Positions 17,434-25,271 of a DNA stretch of 64,000 bases are shown here, one piece after another. Under the pieces are notes generated by a model, which saw nothing but the letters and a program-made list of their open reading frames with translations, ran no database searches and had not been told where the DNA came from. The stretch spans positions 91,501 to 155,500 of the forward strand of contig NZ_JARFYM010000013.1 in NCBI RefSeq assembly GCF_030272705.1, given 5' to 3'. The DNA comes from Rhizobium mayense (GTDB taxonomy: Bacteria; Pseudomonadota; Alphaproteobacteria; Rhizobiales; Rhizobiaceae). The position numbers and the translations under genes are program-made. The number at the start of each line of letters is the position of its first letter. Position 1 is the first letter of the stretch.

Positions 17434-18318
17434 ATGGACGAAAAAAAATGGCAGGCAGAGAAATTCGAGGCAAATCGACCGCATCTGCGCGCGGTCGCCT
17501 ATCGTATGCTCGGCTCGCGCACGGAGGCCGAGGACGCGGTGCAGGAGGCTTGGCTGCGGCTCGGCCGCGCGGATATCTCAGACGTCGAGAATCTCAGCGG
17601 CTGGCTGACAACGGTTACCGCCCGCATCTGTCTCGATTGGCTGCGCTCCCGCAAATCCCGGCGCGAAGAGCCGTTGACCATTCACGTCCCCGAACCGGTC
17701 GTCAGCCATGAAGCCGGCACCGGGACCGACCCGGAGCAGGACGCGCTGCTCGCCGATTCTGTCGGCCTGGCGCTGCTGGTCGTGCTGGAAAAGCTAACCC
17801 CCGCCGAGCGCCTGGCTTTTGTGCTGCATGACATGTTCGACATACCCTTCGACGACATCGCCCCGATCGTCGAACGCACGACGATCGCGACACGCCAGCT
17901 CGCCAGCCGCGCCCGCCGCCGGGTCCAGGGAGCGCCGGTTGCCGCGGAAGCCGATCTCAGCCGCCAGCGCCACGTGGTCGACGCCTTCCTGACCGCCTCG
18001 CGCGAAGGTGACATGCACGCGCTTCTTGCCGTTCTCGATCCCGACGTCGTCTTCCGTGCCGATGCAGTGGCCGCACAGATGGGGTCGCTGGCGGAAATCC
18101 GCGGCCGGTCAGCGGTGGCCGAAACCTTCCGCGGCCGCGCCCAGGGAGCCCGGTCGGCCGTCATCAATGGCGCCGTCGGTGCCATCGTCGTCCTTGGCGG
18201 ACAATTGCGCATCGCGCTCCGTCTCACCGTTGGCGATGATGGCCAGATTATCGGCATCGACGCGATGGCTGATCCCGAGCAACTGCGCAAACTCGACGTG
18301 CTCGTGGTCGATCGGTGA
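17434..18318 (+). CDS. ECF41-type RNA polymerase sigma factor with SnoaL-like C-terminal domain
   Basis: 294 residues. Sigma region 2 covers about 12-75 (LRAVAYRMLGSRTEAEDAVQ, then NLSGWLTTVTARICLDWLRS) and region 4 about 110-165 (LEKLTPAERLAFVLHDMF). A fused NTF2/SnoaL-like domain fills about 180-294. In the ECF41 family this fused domain replaces an anti-sigma factor. Linker motif HVPEPV matches the family's WLPEP region and ADPEQLRKL its C-terminal NPDK-like motif, but I do not see the DGGGR motif (DAVAAQMG stands near that place). It is divergent from an AhpD-like gene and preceded by an ECF41 promoter. Confidence 0.92.
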   Translation: MDEKKWQAEKFEANRPHLRAVAYRMLGSRTEAEDAVQEAWLRLGRADISDVENLSGWLTTVTARICLDWLRSRKSRREEPLTIHVPEPVVSHEAGTGTDPEQDALLADSVGLALLVVLEKLTPAERLAFVLHDMFDIPFDDIAPIVERTTIATRQLASRARRRVQGAPVAAEADLSRQRHVVDAFLTASREGDMHALLAVLDPDVVFRADAVAAQMGSLAEIRGRSAVAETFRGRAQGARSAVINGAVGAIVVLGGQLRIALRLTVGDDGQIIGIDAMADPEQLRKLDVLVVDR

Positions 18319-18323
18319 AGGCG

Positions 18324-19085
18324 TCAGCGCATCTGCGTCGGGCTCGTGCCCGTCAGCCGGCGGAACATGGCGATGAAGGCGGAGGCGTTGCTGTAGCCCA
18401 GTTGCGCCGCGATCCGCCGGACCGGTTGACCGGCCTCGATCATCGCCAGCGCCGCGACCAGTTTCAGCCGCTGGCGCCACTCGTTGAATGAAATGCCGAG
18501 ATCGTCGTGACAGCGACGCGAAAGCGTCCGTTCGGTCGTTTTCATCCGGCGCGCCCATTCCGCGAGGGAATGGCGGTCGCCAGGATCGGCCTGCAGCGCC
18601 CTCAGAACCGGCCCGAGCAGCGCATCGTCCGATAGCGGCAAATAGCTCTCGCTGCGCGGTGCCAAACGTATCTGATCGACCAGCACCTGCGCCAGCCGCA
18701 AATCCTCCTCGCTCTTCGGGAGAGTGATGTCGCGAGCCGCGAAATCGGCAAGGATCGCCTTCAGAAGCGGGCTGAGGCCAAGCGTTGCAGGCGCCGGCGG
18801 CAGGTCGGCACAGAGCGACCGCTCCACATAGACGGTGACATAGCGGACGTCGTGCTGGTTCCAGGCCTCGTGTAGCACATCAGGCGGAATCCAGATCGCA
18901 TAATGCGGCGGCGACAGATAACGCACGCCCTGAATATCGAAATCGACCACGCCCGCGAGCGCATAGTTCAACTCGCCCCAGGCCTGGCGCTTGGCGGGAA
19001 AAACCGTGCCACCCTTATAATTCTCCGTCCGGAAGGAGACCGGCTGCGGCGGGTCTCCTTCGATGCGTGGTTCGCGCGCACTCAT
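18324..19085 (-). CDS. AraC-family transcriptional regulator (cupin-HTH)
   Basis: 253 residues from the ATG at 19085; the longer frame upstream runs into the divergent promoter region. An N-terminal cupin sensor covers about 20-110 (RTENYKGGTVFPAKRQAWGE, WIPPDVLHEAWN). Two AraC HTHs follow at about 155-250 (LAEWARRMKTTERTLSRRC; PVRRIAAQLGYSNASAFIAMF, LTGTSPTQMR). It is divergent from the EamA transporter, which it probably controls; AraC-EamA pairs are common. It ends 6 bp from the convergent sigma gene. Confidence 0.88.
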   Translation of the reverse strand: MSAREPRIEGDPPQPVSFRTENYKGGTVFPAKRQAWGELNYALAGVVDFDIQGVRYLSPPHYAIWIPPDVLHEAWNQHDVRYVTVYVERSLCADLPPAPATLGLSPLLKAILADFAARDITLPKSEEDLRLAQVLVDQIRLAPRSESYLPLSDDALLGPVLRALQADPGDRHSLAEWARRMKTTERTLSRRCHDDLGISFNEWRQRLKLVAALAMIEAGQPVRRIAAQLGYSNASAFIAMFRRLTGTSPTQMR

Positions 19086-19207
19086 GTCCGTAATCCAGTA
19101 CCGATGTCCGAAACTCGCTATATACCAGTAATCAGACAGCCGGTAAAAGCGGGACAACACAATCCCGACCGATCCGATCAGGCCGACCATCCGACAGGAG
19201 GACTGCC

Positions 19208-20170
19208 ATGAGCAGCAACCCGCCCTCTCCCGCCACCTCAATTATGACAAGTGCAGCACTTGCACCGCTTTGCACCGTCCTCATCTGGTCCGGCAACACC
19301 ATCGTCACCAAAGCTGCGTCCGGCGTCATCTCGCCCGGCTCGATCTCCTTTTATCGCTGGCTGCTGGCTTTCGTCGTCCTGCTGCCCTTCGTCGGTCGGG
19401 CCGCATGGCAGAACCGCGCTCTCGTCAAGCAATATTGGCTGAAGCTCGCCACCCTCGGCGCGCTCGGCATGGTCATCTATCAAAGCCTCGCCTATGAGGC
19501 TGCCAAGACCACCTCGGCCGTCAACATGGGCGTGATGTTGGCCCTGATGCCGCTGCTGTCGACGCTGCTCGCGAGCGCATTGGCCGGCGAAAAGCTGACG
19601 GCGGCCAGCCTCGCGGGCGGGGCCATCTCGCTGATCGGCCTGATTTATCTGACGTCCCAGGGCCACCCCGCAACCCTGCTGAATGGCGGCTTTCATATCG
19701 GCGACGGCCTGATGATCATCGCTGTGCTCTCCAATTCGCTCTATGGCGTGATGTTGAAGCGCTGGGCGATGCCCCTTTCCATGTGGCAGCAATTATTCTG
19801 GCAGATCGGCTTTTCAACCATTCTGTTGATCCCGGTCTTCCTGATGGGCGACATCTCGCCGATCACTTCGTCCAATCTGCCGCTGATCCTATACGCAGCC
19901 ATTCCGACATCGCTGGTCGCGCCGCTCTGCTGGATGATCGGCATCCAGAAACTGGGTGCCGCGCGCACCGCCCTCCTCATCAATCTCCTGCCGGTCATCG
20001 TCGCGATCCTCGCCTGGGCAATCCTTCGCGAAGAACTGCACGCCTATCACGCCGTCGGCGGCGCGCTCGCCCTCCTCGGTGTCGGCCTCGGTCTGCGGCA
20101 GGCCAAAATCGCCAAGGGCGAGACGGAGCCGGGCGCCGATCAGGCAGCTTGGGAGACGGAAGAGATCTGA
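19208..20170 (+). CDS. EamA/DMT-superfamily transporter
   Basis: 320 residues with ten predicted transmembrane helices in two EamA repeats (about 15-150 and 165-300). Each is rich in small residues, for example FYRWLLAFVVLLPF in the first and LLPVIVAILAWAILREELH in the second. Such proteins export or import small metabolites, often amino acids. It has an AGGAGG ribosome site 6 bp before the ATG. The AraC gene upstream is the likely regulator and a GntR gene follows. The substrate is unknown. Confidence 0.9.
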   Translation: MSSNPPSPATSIMTSAALAPLCTVLIWSGNTIVTKAASGVISPGSISFYRWLLAFVVLLPFVGRAAWQNRALVKQYWLKLATLGALGMVIYQSLAYEAAKTTSAVNMGVMLALMPLLSTLLASALAGEKLTAASLAGGAISLIGLIYLTSQGHPATLLNGGFHIGDGLMIIAVLSNSLYGVMLKRWAMPLSMWQQLFWQIGFSTILLIPVFLMGDISPITSSNLPLILYAAIPTSLVAPLCWMIGIQKLGAARTALLINLLPVIVAILAWAILREELHAYHAVGGALALLGVGLGLRQAKIAKGETEPGADQAAWETEEI

Positions 20171-20267
20171 CGCTCCGGTCTCTGCGTCGAAACACTTCCC
20201 ATTCGGCCATCGTTCGTTCTACCATGACCGTTATGACTGGAGTCGCCTGAGCAAGAAGGAAACGAGC

Positions 20268-20996
20268 GTGCGCATAGCCCTGGAACCGGTGTCTTCGAGA
20301 ACGACCATCCAAGAGGGCGTATATCAACAGCTGCGCAATGCGCTGATGGCCGGCAATTTCGACCCTGGCCAGACGCTGACCATCGCCTCGCTCGCCGAAA
20401 CATTCGGCACCAGCAACATGCCGGTGCGCGAAGCCTTGCGGAGGCTGGCGGCGGAAAATGCACTGGAGGTCGCGCCGAACGGCTCAGCCCGTGTCCCGAT
20501 CGTCACACTTGCCCGCCTCGACGATCTCTGCCGCGCCCGCATCGCCGTGGAAGGCCTGGCAGCCGAACTCGGCATTCCCAGGCTGACCGCCACCGACATC
20601 GAGACACTGGAGCGCATTGCGACAGAACAGCACGACATCGGCCGCAGCAGCAATGTCTATGAGCTTATGGAGAGGAACCAGCAGTTCCATTTCACCATCT
20701 ACCGAGCCTCCGGCTCGGATGTGCTGTTGCAACTGATCGAAACCCTGTGGCTGCGTTTCGGCCCTTATATGCGCATGTTGTCAGCCTCTGTCGAACCGCT
20801 GATGCGCAGTGGCGAAATCGATCCCGCCGGCCCGCATGTCCCGATCATCGAAGCGCTGAAGGCCGGCGATTTCGCCCGCGCTCGCGATGGCGTCGTCGCC
20901 GATATCCGACGCACCCATGAGATCCTGCGCGACTATTGCCCGGCAACGGAAGACGAACCGCGCGCCAAGGGACCTGCCTCCGCACAGCGGCGATAA
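20268..20996 (+). CDS. GntR-family (FadR/FCD subfamily) transcriptional regulator
   Basis: 242 residues from a GTG start at 20268 with AAGGA 7 bp upstream; the frame is open far upstream but that part overlaps the EamA gene. The winged HTH covers about 13-75 (IQEGVYQQLRNALMAG, then LAETFGTSNMPVREALRRLA). An all-helical FCD effector domain follows at about 85-225, with the metal/ligand residues of HFTIYRASGS and the HVPIIEALKAGD helix. It precedes the aminotransferase-fold/aldolase genes, and a double TGATCA site lies at 21045-21058 in front of them. It probably regulates that unit in response to a small carboxylic acid. Confidence 0.88.
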   Translation: MRIALEPVSSRTTIQEGVYQQLRNALMAGNFDPGQTLTIASLAETFGTSNMPVREALRRLAAENALEVAPNGSARVPIVTLARLDDLCRARIAVEGLAAELGIPRLTATDIETLERIATEQHDIGRSSNVYELMERNQQFHFTIYRASGSDVLLQLIETLWLRFGPYMRMLSASVEPLMRSGEIDPAGPHVPIIEALKAGDFARARDGVVADIRRTHEILRDYCPATEDEPRAKGPASAQRR

Positions 20997-21024
20997 GACA
21001 TCCCGGCAGGGGTGATGAATTTAG

Positions 21025-21081
21025 TTGAACCCTCAAATATTTTGTGATCAAATGATCATGATAGTAGTTCTGAACCCTAAA
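21025..21081. promoter_or_regulatory. Two TTNAANNYTNAA repeats flanking a double TGATCA site
   Basis: TTGAACCCTCAA at 21025-21036 and CTGAACCCTAAA at 21070-21081 match the palindrome shared by several catabolic promoters in this window; the second differs at its first base. Between them TGATCA occurs at 21045-21050 and 21053-21058, a plausible site for the neighbouring GntR regulator. The class V aminotransferase-fold gene starts 17 bp after the last repeat. Confidence 0.5.
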
Positions 21082-21098
21082 TTTGCAGCGAGATCATC

Positions 21099-22379
21099 AT
21101 GAGCGCCTCCCCTTCCCCATTGAAATTTTCCGGCCAGAACAGCTTCCCGGTCGATGAAGTCCGCGCCATGTTTCCGGCTATTCGCAAGGCCGGCGATTTC
21201 GTATTTCTCGACAATGCCGGCGGCGCGCAGGTACCGCAGACGGTGGTCGACGCGGTTGCCAACCATCTCATCGATTACAACGTCCAGCGCATGGCGAAAT
21301 ACCAGCACAGCCAGGGCGTCGACCGCAATCTGGACGAAGCGCGCGAGAGCGTCGCTATGTTGGTCAACGCTTACCGACCCGAAGAAATCTCCTTCGGGCA
21401 GAACGCCACGTCCTTCATCCGCCTGGTAAGTCTCGGCATCGCCAAACTGCTCGGCGAGCGCAACGAGATCGTCATTACCGACATGGACCACGACGCCAAC
21501 ATCGCCACCTGGCTGGCGCTGGAGGCCGATGGCGCCAAGATCGTCTGGTGGCGCATGCGCGAAGACGGCACGCTGCACACCGAAGACTTGAAGCCGCTGC
21601 TGAACGACAAGACCCGCCTCGTTGCCTGCACCGTGACTGCCCACTCCATCGGCACGATCGTCGACGTCGCCACAGTGGGCAAGCTGGCGCATGCGGCCGG
21701 CGCCGAGGTCTTCCTCGATTGCGTCCACTACGGCCCGCATGGCCTGATGGACGTACAAGCCTGGAATTGCGACTATCTCGTCTGCTCGGGCTACAAGAAT
21801 TTCTCGCCGCACATGGGCTTCCTCTGGGGCCGCTATGACGCGCTGGTCAAGCTGCCGACCTTCAAGGAAGACTTCATTCCGGACGTGCCGCCCTACAAGA
21901 TCGAAGTTGGCACCTTCACCTATGAAAACGTCGCCGGCATGAACGCCGCCGTCAAATATCTCGAGGCCCTCGGCCTCCGCTTCCTGCCCGCTGGCACGCA
22001 TACCCGCCGCGAAGCGCTTGCCGCCGCTATGGGCGCGATCCGCGAATACGAGCTGATGCTGTCCCGTGAGATGATCGCAGTTCTGAAGCGTCACGGCGCA
22101 GTGATCTACGGTATTTCCGACGAAGCCAGGCTCGAACAGCGCGTGCCGACCATCTGCTTCAACATGCCGGGTATCACGCCGCAGCAATTCGCCGCCGAAA
22201 TGGGCGAAGCCCGTATCGGGCTGCGCGACGGTCACATGTTCGCCCCGCGCTTGATGAAACGTCTCGGCCTATCCATGGAAACCGGCGCGATCCGTGTATC
22301 CCTGGTACACTACAACAAGGTCGAAGAAATCGCCCGCTTCGAAAAAGTGCTTACCGAAGTCATGGCGCGGCATAAGTAA
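21099..22379 (+). CDS. Class V aminotransferase-fold PLP enzyme, cysteine-desulfurase-like (VC1184 type)
   Basis: 426 residues of fold-type I. The PLP lysine is K233 in CSGYKNFSPHMG and the cofactor aspartate is D207 in FLDCVHYGPHG; the N-terminus has FLDNAGGAQVP. It resembles the cysteine-desulfurase-like subfamily without the catalytic Cys loop: the expected place reads GEARIGLRDGHMFAPR. Sulfur transfer is therefore unlikely, and a lyase, racemase or transaminase reaction on an amino acid is more plausible. Upstream operator-like repeats tie it to the catabolic island at 27-57 kb. Two hairpins follow the stop. Confidence 0.82.
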   Translation: MSASPSPLKFSGQNSFPVDEVRAMFPAIRKAGDFVFLDNAGGAQVPQTVVDAVANHLIDYNVQRMAKYQHSQGVDRNLDEARESVAMLVNAYRPEEISFGQNATSFIRLVSLGIAKLLGERNEIVITDMDHDANIATWLALEADGAKIVWWRMREDGTLHTEDLKPLLNDKTRLVACTVTAHSIGTIVDVATVGKLAHAAGAEVFLDCVHYGPHGLMDVQAWNCDYLVCSGYKNFSPHMGFLWGRYDALVKLPTFKEDFIPDVPPYKIEVGTFTYENVAGMNAAVKYLEALGLRFLPAGTHTRREALAAAMGAIREYELMLSREMIAVLKRHGAVIYGISDEARLEQRVPTICFNMPGITPQQFAAEMGEARIGLRDGHMFAPRLMKRLGLSMETGAIRVSLVHYNKVEEIARFEKVLTEVMARHK

Positions 22380-22390
22380 GCCGCGTATGA

Positions 22391-22456
22391 GCGGTGGCGG
22401 GCGCCCGAACAACTCCGCCACCGCAACGCTCCCTGTCGGCCTCAGCTGACAGGGAG
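22391..22456 (+). terminator. Tandem hairpins after the aminotransferase-fold gene
   Basis: GCGGTGGCGG at 22391-22400 pairs with CCGCCACCGC at 22415-22424. CTCCCTGTC at 22429-22437 then pairs with GACAGGGAG at 22448-22456. Both stems are perfect. No strong T-tract is seen, but the position 12 bp past the stop fits transcription termination. Confidence 0.6.
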
Positions 22457-22469
22457 GCCTGTAAAATAC

Positions 22470-22481
22470 TTCAAGCCTAAA
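22470..22481. promoter_or_regulatory. TTNAANNYTNAA operator copy before the aldolase gene
   Basis: TTCAAGCCTAAA, a copy of the palindrome found at 27379, 32704, 40702, 48581 and 48711. It lies just after the hairpins and 75 bp before the aldolase start, which suggests a separate promoter for the aldolase under the same regulator. Confidence 0.5.
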
Positions 22482-22556
22482 GTGGATTGCTGCTTCGCAG
22501 ATCTGTATTTTCAGTCTATCCGTCTTCGCAGAGATCGTTGGAGAGCGAAGAAATTC

Positions 22557-23327
22557 ATGGGCAATTTCCGCAAAAACTGCATCGAGAAAAAACTGCTCAT
22601 CGGCACCTTCGCCGCGATTCCGCATCCGGTTGCCATCGAGGTCACGGCAGCGGCCGGCGTCGATTTCCTTTGCATCGATTGGGAACATTCGCAGATCGGC
22701 CGCGAGCGTATCGAGGACCTGATCCGCGCCGCCGATGTCCATCGTGTTCCCGCAATGGTCCGTGTGCCCGGCCATGCGCCTGAAGCCATCGCCTCGGTGT
22801 TGGACGCAGGCGCGGCGGGCGTTCTGGTGCCGCGCGTGTCGACGGCGGCGCAAGCGAAGGCCGCGGTTCTTGGGACGCGATATCCGCCGATCGGCGAACG
22901 CGGTGTCGGCCCGGGCCGGGCGGCGGCCTACGGCTATCGCATTCCGGATTACCTCGCCAAGGCCAATGCCGAACTCGTCCTCGCCGTCCAGGTCGAGACG
23001 GCCGAGGGGCTCGCCAATATCGCAGAGATTGCCGCGGTCGATGGCATCGACGTCATCTTCATCGGTCCCGGCGACCTCTCCGTCTCGATCGATGCGATGG
23101 GCCCGGCCGGCAAGGACAAACTCACCGACGCCATCGAGACCATCGCGAAAACCGCACTTGCCGCCGGGCGCACGGTCGGCATTTTCCGACCGTCGTCGGA
23201 CGATATCGCAGCCTGGTCAGCAGCGGGCATCAGCTTCTTCCTGTTGGCCAGCGACACCATGTTTCTCGGCGCCAGCCTTGCTGGCGGGGTTGCCCAGGCG
23301 CGACAGCAAGGCGCAGCGAAACCATAG
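22557..23327 (+). CDS. HpcH/HpaI-family aldolase
   Basis: 256 residues, the usual length of class II HpaI-type pyruvate aldolases. They cleave or form 4-hydroxy-2-oxo acids with a divalent metal. Metal and substrate residues are visible in VQVETAEGL (Glu) and IGPGDLSVS (Asp), with DWEHSQIGRE near the N-terminus and the GERGVGPGRAAAYG loop. The start at 22557 is chosen for the alignment of MGNFRKNC with family N-termini. With the upstream PLP enzyme it could process a hydroxy amino acid or its keto acid, but the substrate is unknown. Confidence 0.88.
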   Translation: MGNFRKNCIEKKLLIGTFAAIPHPVAIEVTAAAGVDFLCIDWEHSQIGRERIEDLIRAADVHRVPAMVRVPGHAPEAIASVLDAGAAGVLVPRVSTAAQAKAAVLGTRYPPIGERGVGPGRAAAYGYRIPDYLAKANAELVLAVQVETAEGLANIAEIAAVDGIDVIFIGPGDLSVSIDAMGPAGKDKLTDAIETIAKTALAAGRTVGIFRPSSDDIAAWSAAGISFFLLASDTMFLGASLAGGVAQARQQGAAKP

Positions 23328-23337
23328 AATCGCCGGG

Positions 23338-24144
23338 CTAAAGACCCGCTGCTTTCGAAAAATTATCGCGGAATGCAGCAAGATCAGGCGAGGCGACATC
23401 AGAAACCGCCCAGAAGACCAGCCCGCCGCCGGACCATTCGAAGAGATTATATCCGTCGTGCATCGTCTCGCTCTGCGCGACCTTCTCGCCCGGCCAGACA
23501 AAGAGATTGATGACGTGACCATGGCGGCGATAGACGAGCGCCGCCACGACCCGGCCATCGATATAATCCACCCGCCCGCCGATCAGCGGAAAACCGGCCG
23601 CCGTAAGGTCGACCACCGGCGGCGAGAAATCGATCTTGCCATTGAACCAGGGCTTGACCGTGTGCTGATCGGATGTCTCCACATCGACCAGATGGTTGGC
23701 GAGCATGGAACGCACATGACTGGCGAGCAACTCGTTCTGGATGGGCGCGCTTGTCTGCGGATTGCCAAGCACCAGCATCAGACTTGCCGCAAGGACGGCC
23801 AGCGACGGTATGAAGCTCCATTGCCCGAACAATTGCAGGCCACGCCACCACACGCTCTCGCGGCGCCGCCTCTGCGAAGCCGGAGCCTGTCGCCGGGCCT
23901 CTTCAAGAGAAATGGCGGTCATGATGTGCGCGCGAACCTCATCCGGAGCCTTCCACTTCACATCATCGCGGCCGACGACCCGCTTCATGTCTTTGAGCCC
24001 CTCCAGGGTGGCGGTGCAATCCTGGCATGTCGCAAGATGCTGTTCGAACTGTATCGTGTGGACCGCATCGAGTTCGTCATCCACATAGCTGTGCAGGATC
24101 GTTTCCCATTCAGGGCAGCCTTCCAGGGTTTTCCCGCTCATCAT
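23338..24144 (-). CDS. Anti-sigma factor with zinc-finger N-terminus and one membrane helix
   Basis: 268 residues from an ATG that overlaps the sigma gene stop (ATGA), so the two are translationally coupled. An anti-sigma zinc-binding motif (HLATCQDC, HxxxCxxC) lies at about residues 36-43. One transmembrane helix follows at about 117-135 (FIPSLAVLAASLMLVLG). The C-terminal periplasmic part of about 130 residues carries VDLTAAGFPLIGGRVDYIDG and HVINLFVWPGE, as in transmembrane anti-sigma regulators of alphaproteobacteria. It should hold the ECF sigma factor at the membrane until a periplasmic signal arrives. Confidence 0.88.
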   Translation of the reverse strand: MMSGKTLEGCPEWETILHSYVDDELDAVHTIQFEQHLATCQDCTATLEGLKDMKRVVGRDDVKWKAPDEVRAHIMTAISLEEARRQAPASQRRRRESVWWRGLQLFGQWSFIPSLAVLAASLMLVLGNPQTSAPIQNELLASHVRSMLANHLVDVETSDQHTVKPWFNGKIDFSPPVVDLTAAGFPLIGGRVDYIDGRVVAALVYRRHGHVINLFVWPGEKVAQSETMHDGYNLFEWSGGGLVFWAVSDVASPDLAAFRDNFSKAAGL

Positions 24145-24749
24145 GCGACCCCGCCTTTCTCGCCCAGCTGCCATGCCTCGCCGAATTCACGTCTCGCCCT
24201 CGCGAGCCGCGACATGACGGTTCCGATCGGCACGTCGGTTATGTCTGCGATCTGGCGATAAGACAGATTTTCCAGCTCTCGAAGCACGAGAACCTCCCGT
24301 GACAGGTCCGGAAGAGAGTTGACGACTTGGCGGACCCGCAGCGACTCCGTCTTGCGGATCAAGGCCGCCTCGGGTGAATCCTCTTCAGAGGCAACGTCAT
24401 GAGCGTCCGCGTATGGCTGATCGTCGTCCTTCGCTTCGCTCGCCATCATCGCCGTCTCGTACCGCGCCTTGCGCCGGCCTTCGCTCAGCCAGACGTAGTA
24501 ACAGTTCCGGACAATGGCAAACATCCAGGCGCGGGGCTCGCCGCCGCGATAGCCATCGAAGTTGCGGTAGGCACGCAGAAAGGCTTCCTGCACGATATCC
24601 TGCGCCGCATCAGCATCCCGGCTCAAAAACCGCGCGAAATTATAGGCGGCATCCAGATGTGGAACGACGGTATTTTGGAACCGCAGCATCAGGTCACGTG
24701 ACGCCGGTGAAACGCTTCCGAGACTCTCCTGATGCAGCGCTTGCAGCAT
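24141..24749 (-). CDS. ECF-subfamily RNA polymerase sigma factor
   Basis: 202 residues from this start. Region 2 is clear at about 25-95 (AAYNFARFLSRDADAAQDIV, then RAWMFAIVRNCYYVWL). Region 4 follows at about 135-190 (VNSLPDLSREVLVLRELENL, ADITDVPIGTVMSRLARAR). The frame stays open to an ATG at 24923, which would add 58 residues without homology, and the true start is uncertain. It is co-transcribed with the anti-sigma gene and divergent from an exported metallo-hydrolase/TPR/DoxX operon, the probable regulon. Confidence 0.85.
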   Translation of the reverse strand: MLQALHQESLGSVSPASRDLMLRFQNTVVPHLDAAYNFARFLSRDADAAQDIVQEAFLRAYRNFDGYRGGEPRAWMFAIVRNCYYVWLSEGRRKARYETAMMASEAKDDDQPYADAHDVASEEDSPEAALIRKTESLRVRQVVNSLPDLSREVLVLRELENLSYRQIADITDVPIGTVMSRLARARREFGEAWQLGEKGGVA

Positions 24750-25271
24750 CGGACCCGCCGCATCTATGGCGACGGCGGAGCAGGTCTTAGCGAACACCGC
24801 GACGAATTGCCGAACAAAGGCGACCACTCCTCGTATCGCGATCGGCCGACTGAACGCTGAAACGAGACCCGGCGGCGGCCGACCATCAAACGTGGAGAAG
24901 GCGAAATGGATATCCGTCGTCATGATCCCTGCATTGCTCCAGCGCCGGTTCCGGCCGGGCCAGACCCTGACCGCGGACGTTGCTCTTCACTCTCCAGATC
25001 GATTCAAACGGCGTTTTATTCTCGCGGCCTGCAAATATTTTTCGTCAGCGACCGCGACGGGCTGCAATATTCCCGTCGCGTGCTCCACTGTGCACCCGTC
25101 GAAGCGGCGGCGCCAGTAGAATTAGCTCAAACATATCAAAATCTTATGAGAAAGATGCCATGAACAGGGAATAATCCGCCAACGCCGGCGATCTCCTTCG
25201 ACAGCGGAGGCATTGATTGACCCCTGTCCTCCGCTTCGCGTGGCGATGCCACTCAAAGAGGAGACAAGACG
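24750..25271. promoter_or_regulatory. Divergent sigma/metallo-hydrolase control region with two GGGAATA elements
   Basis: The region contains the possible 5' extension of the sigma gene (to 24923) and otherwise no gene. GGGAATA occurs at 25167-25173 on the plus strand, facing the metallo-hydrolase. It also occurs at 25074-25068 on the minus strand, facing the sigma gene. Similar -35 elements are used by several ECF sigma factors; the -10 elements are not clear. Confidence 0.4.

Noticed and set aside
21099..22379. Class V aminotransferase-fold gene considered as kynureninase
   Set aside because: The PLP-lysine region CSGYKNFSPHMG and the N-terminus fit the cysteine-desulfurase-like subfamily rather than kynureninase.
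22735..24261. 508-codon plus-strand frame across the aldolase and anti-sigma genes
   Set aside because: It spans two unrelated genes in a shifted or opposite frame, with Arg/Ser-rich low-complexity sequence.
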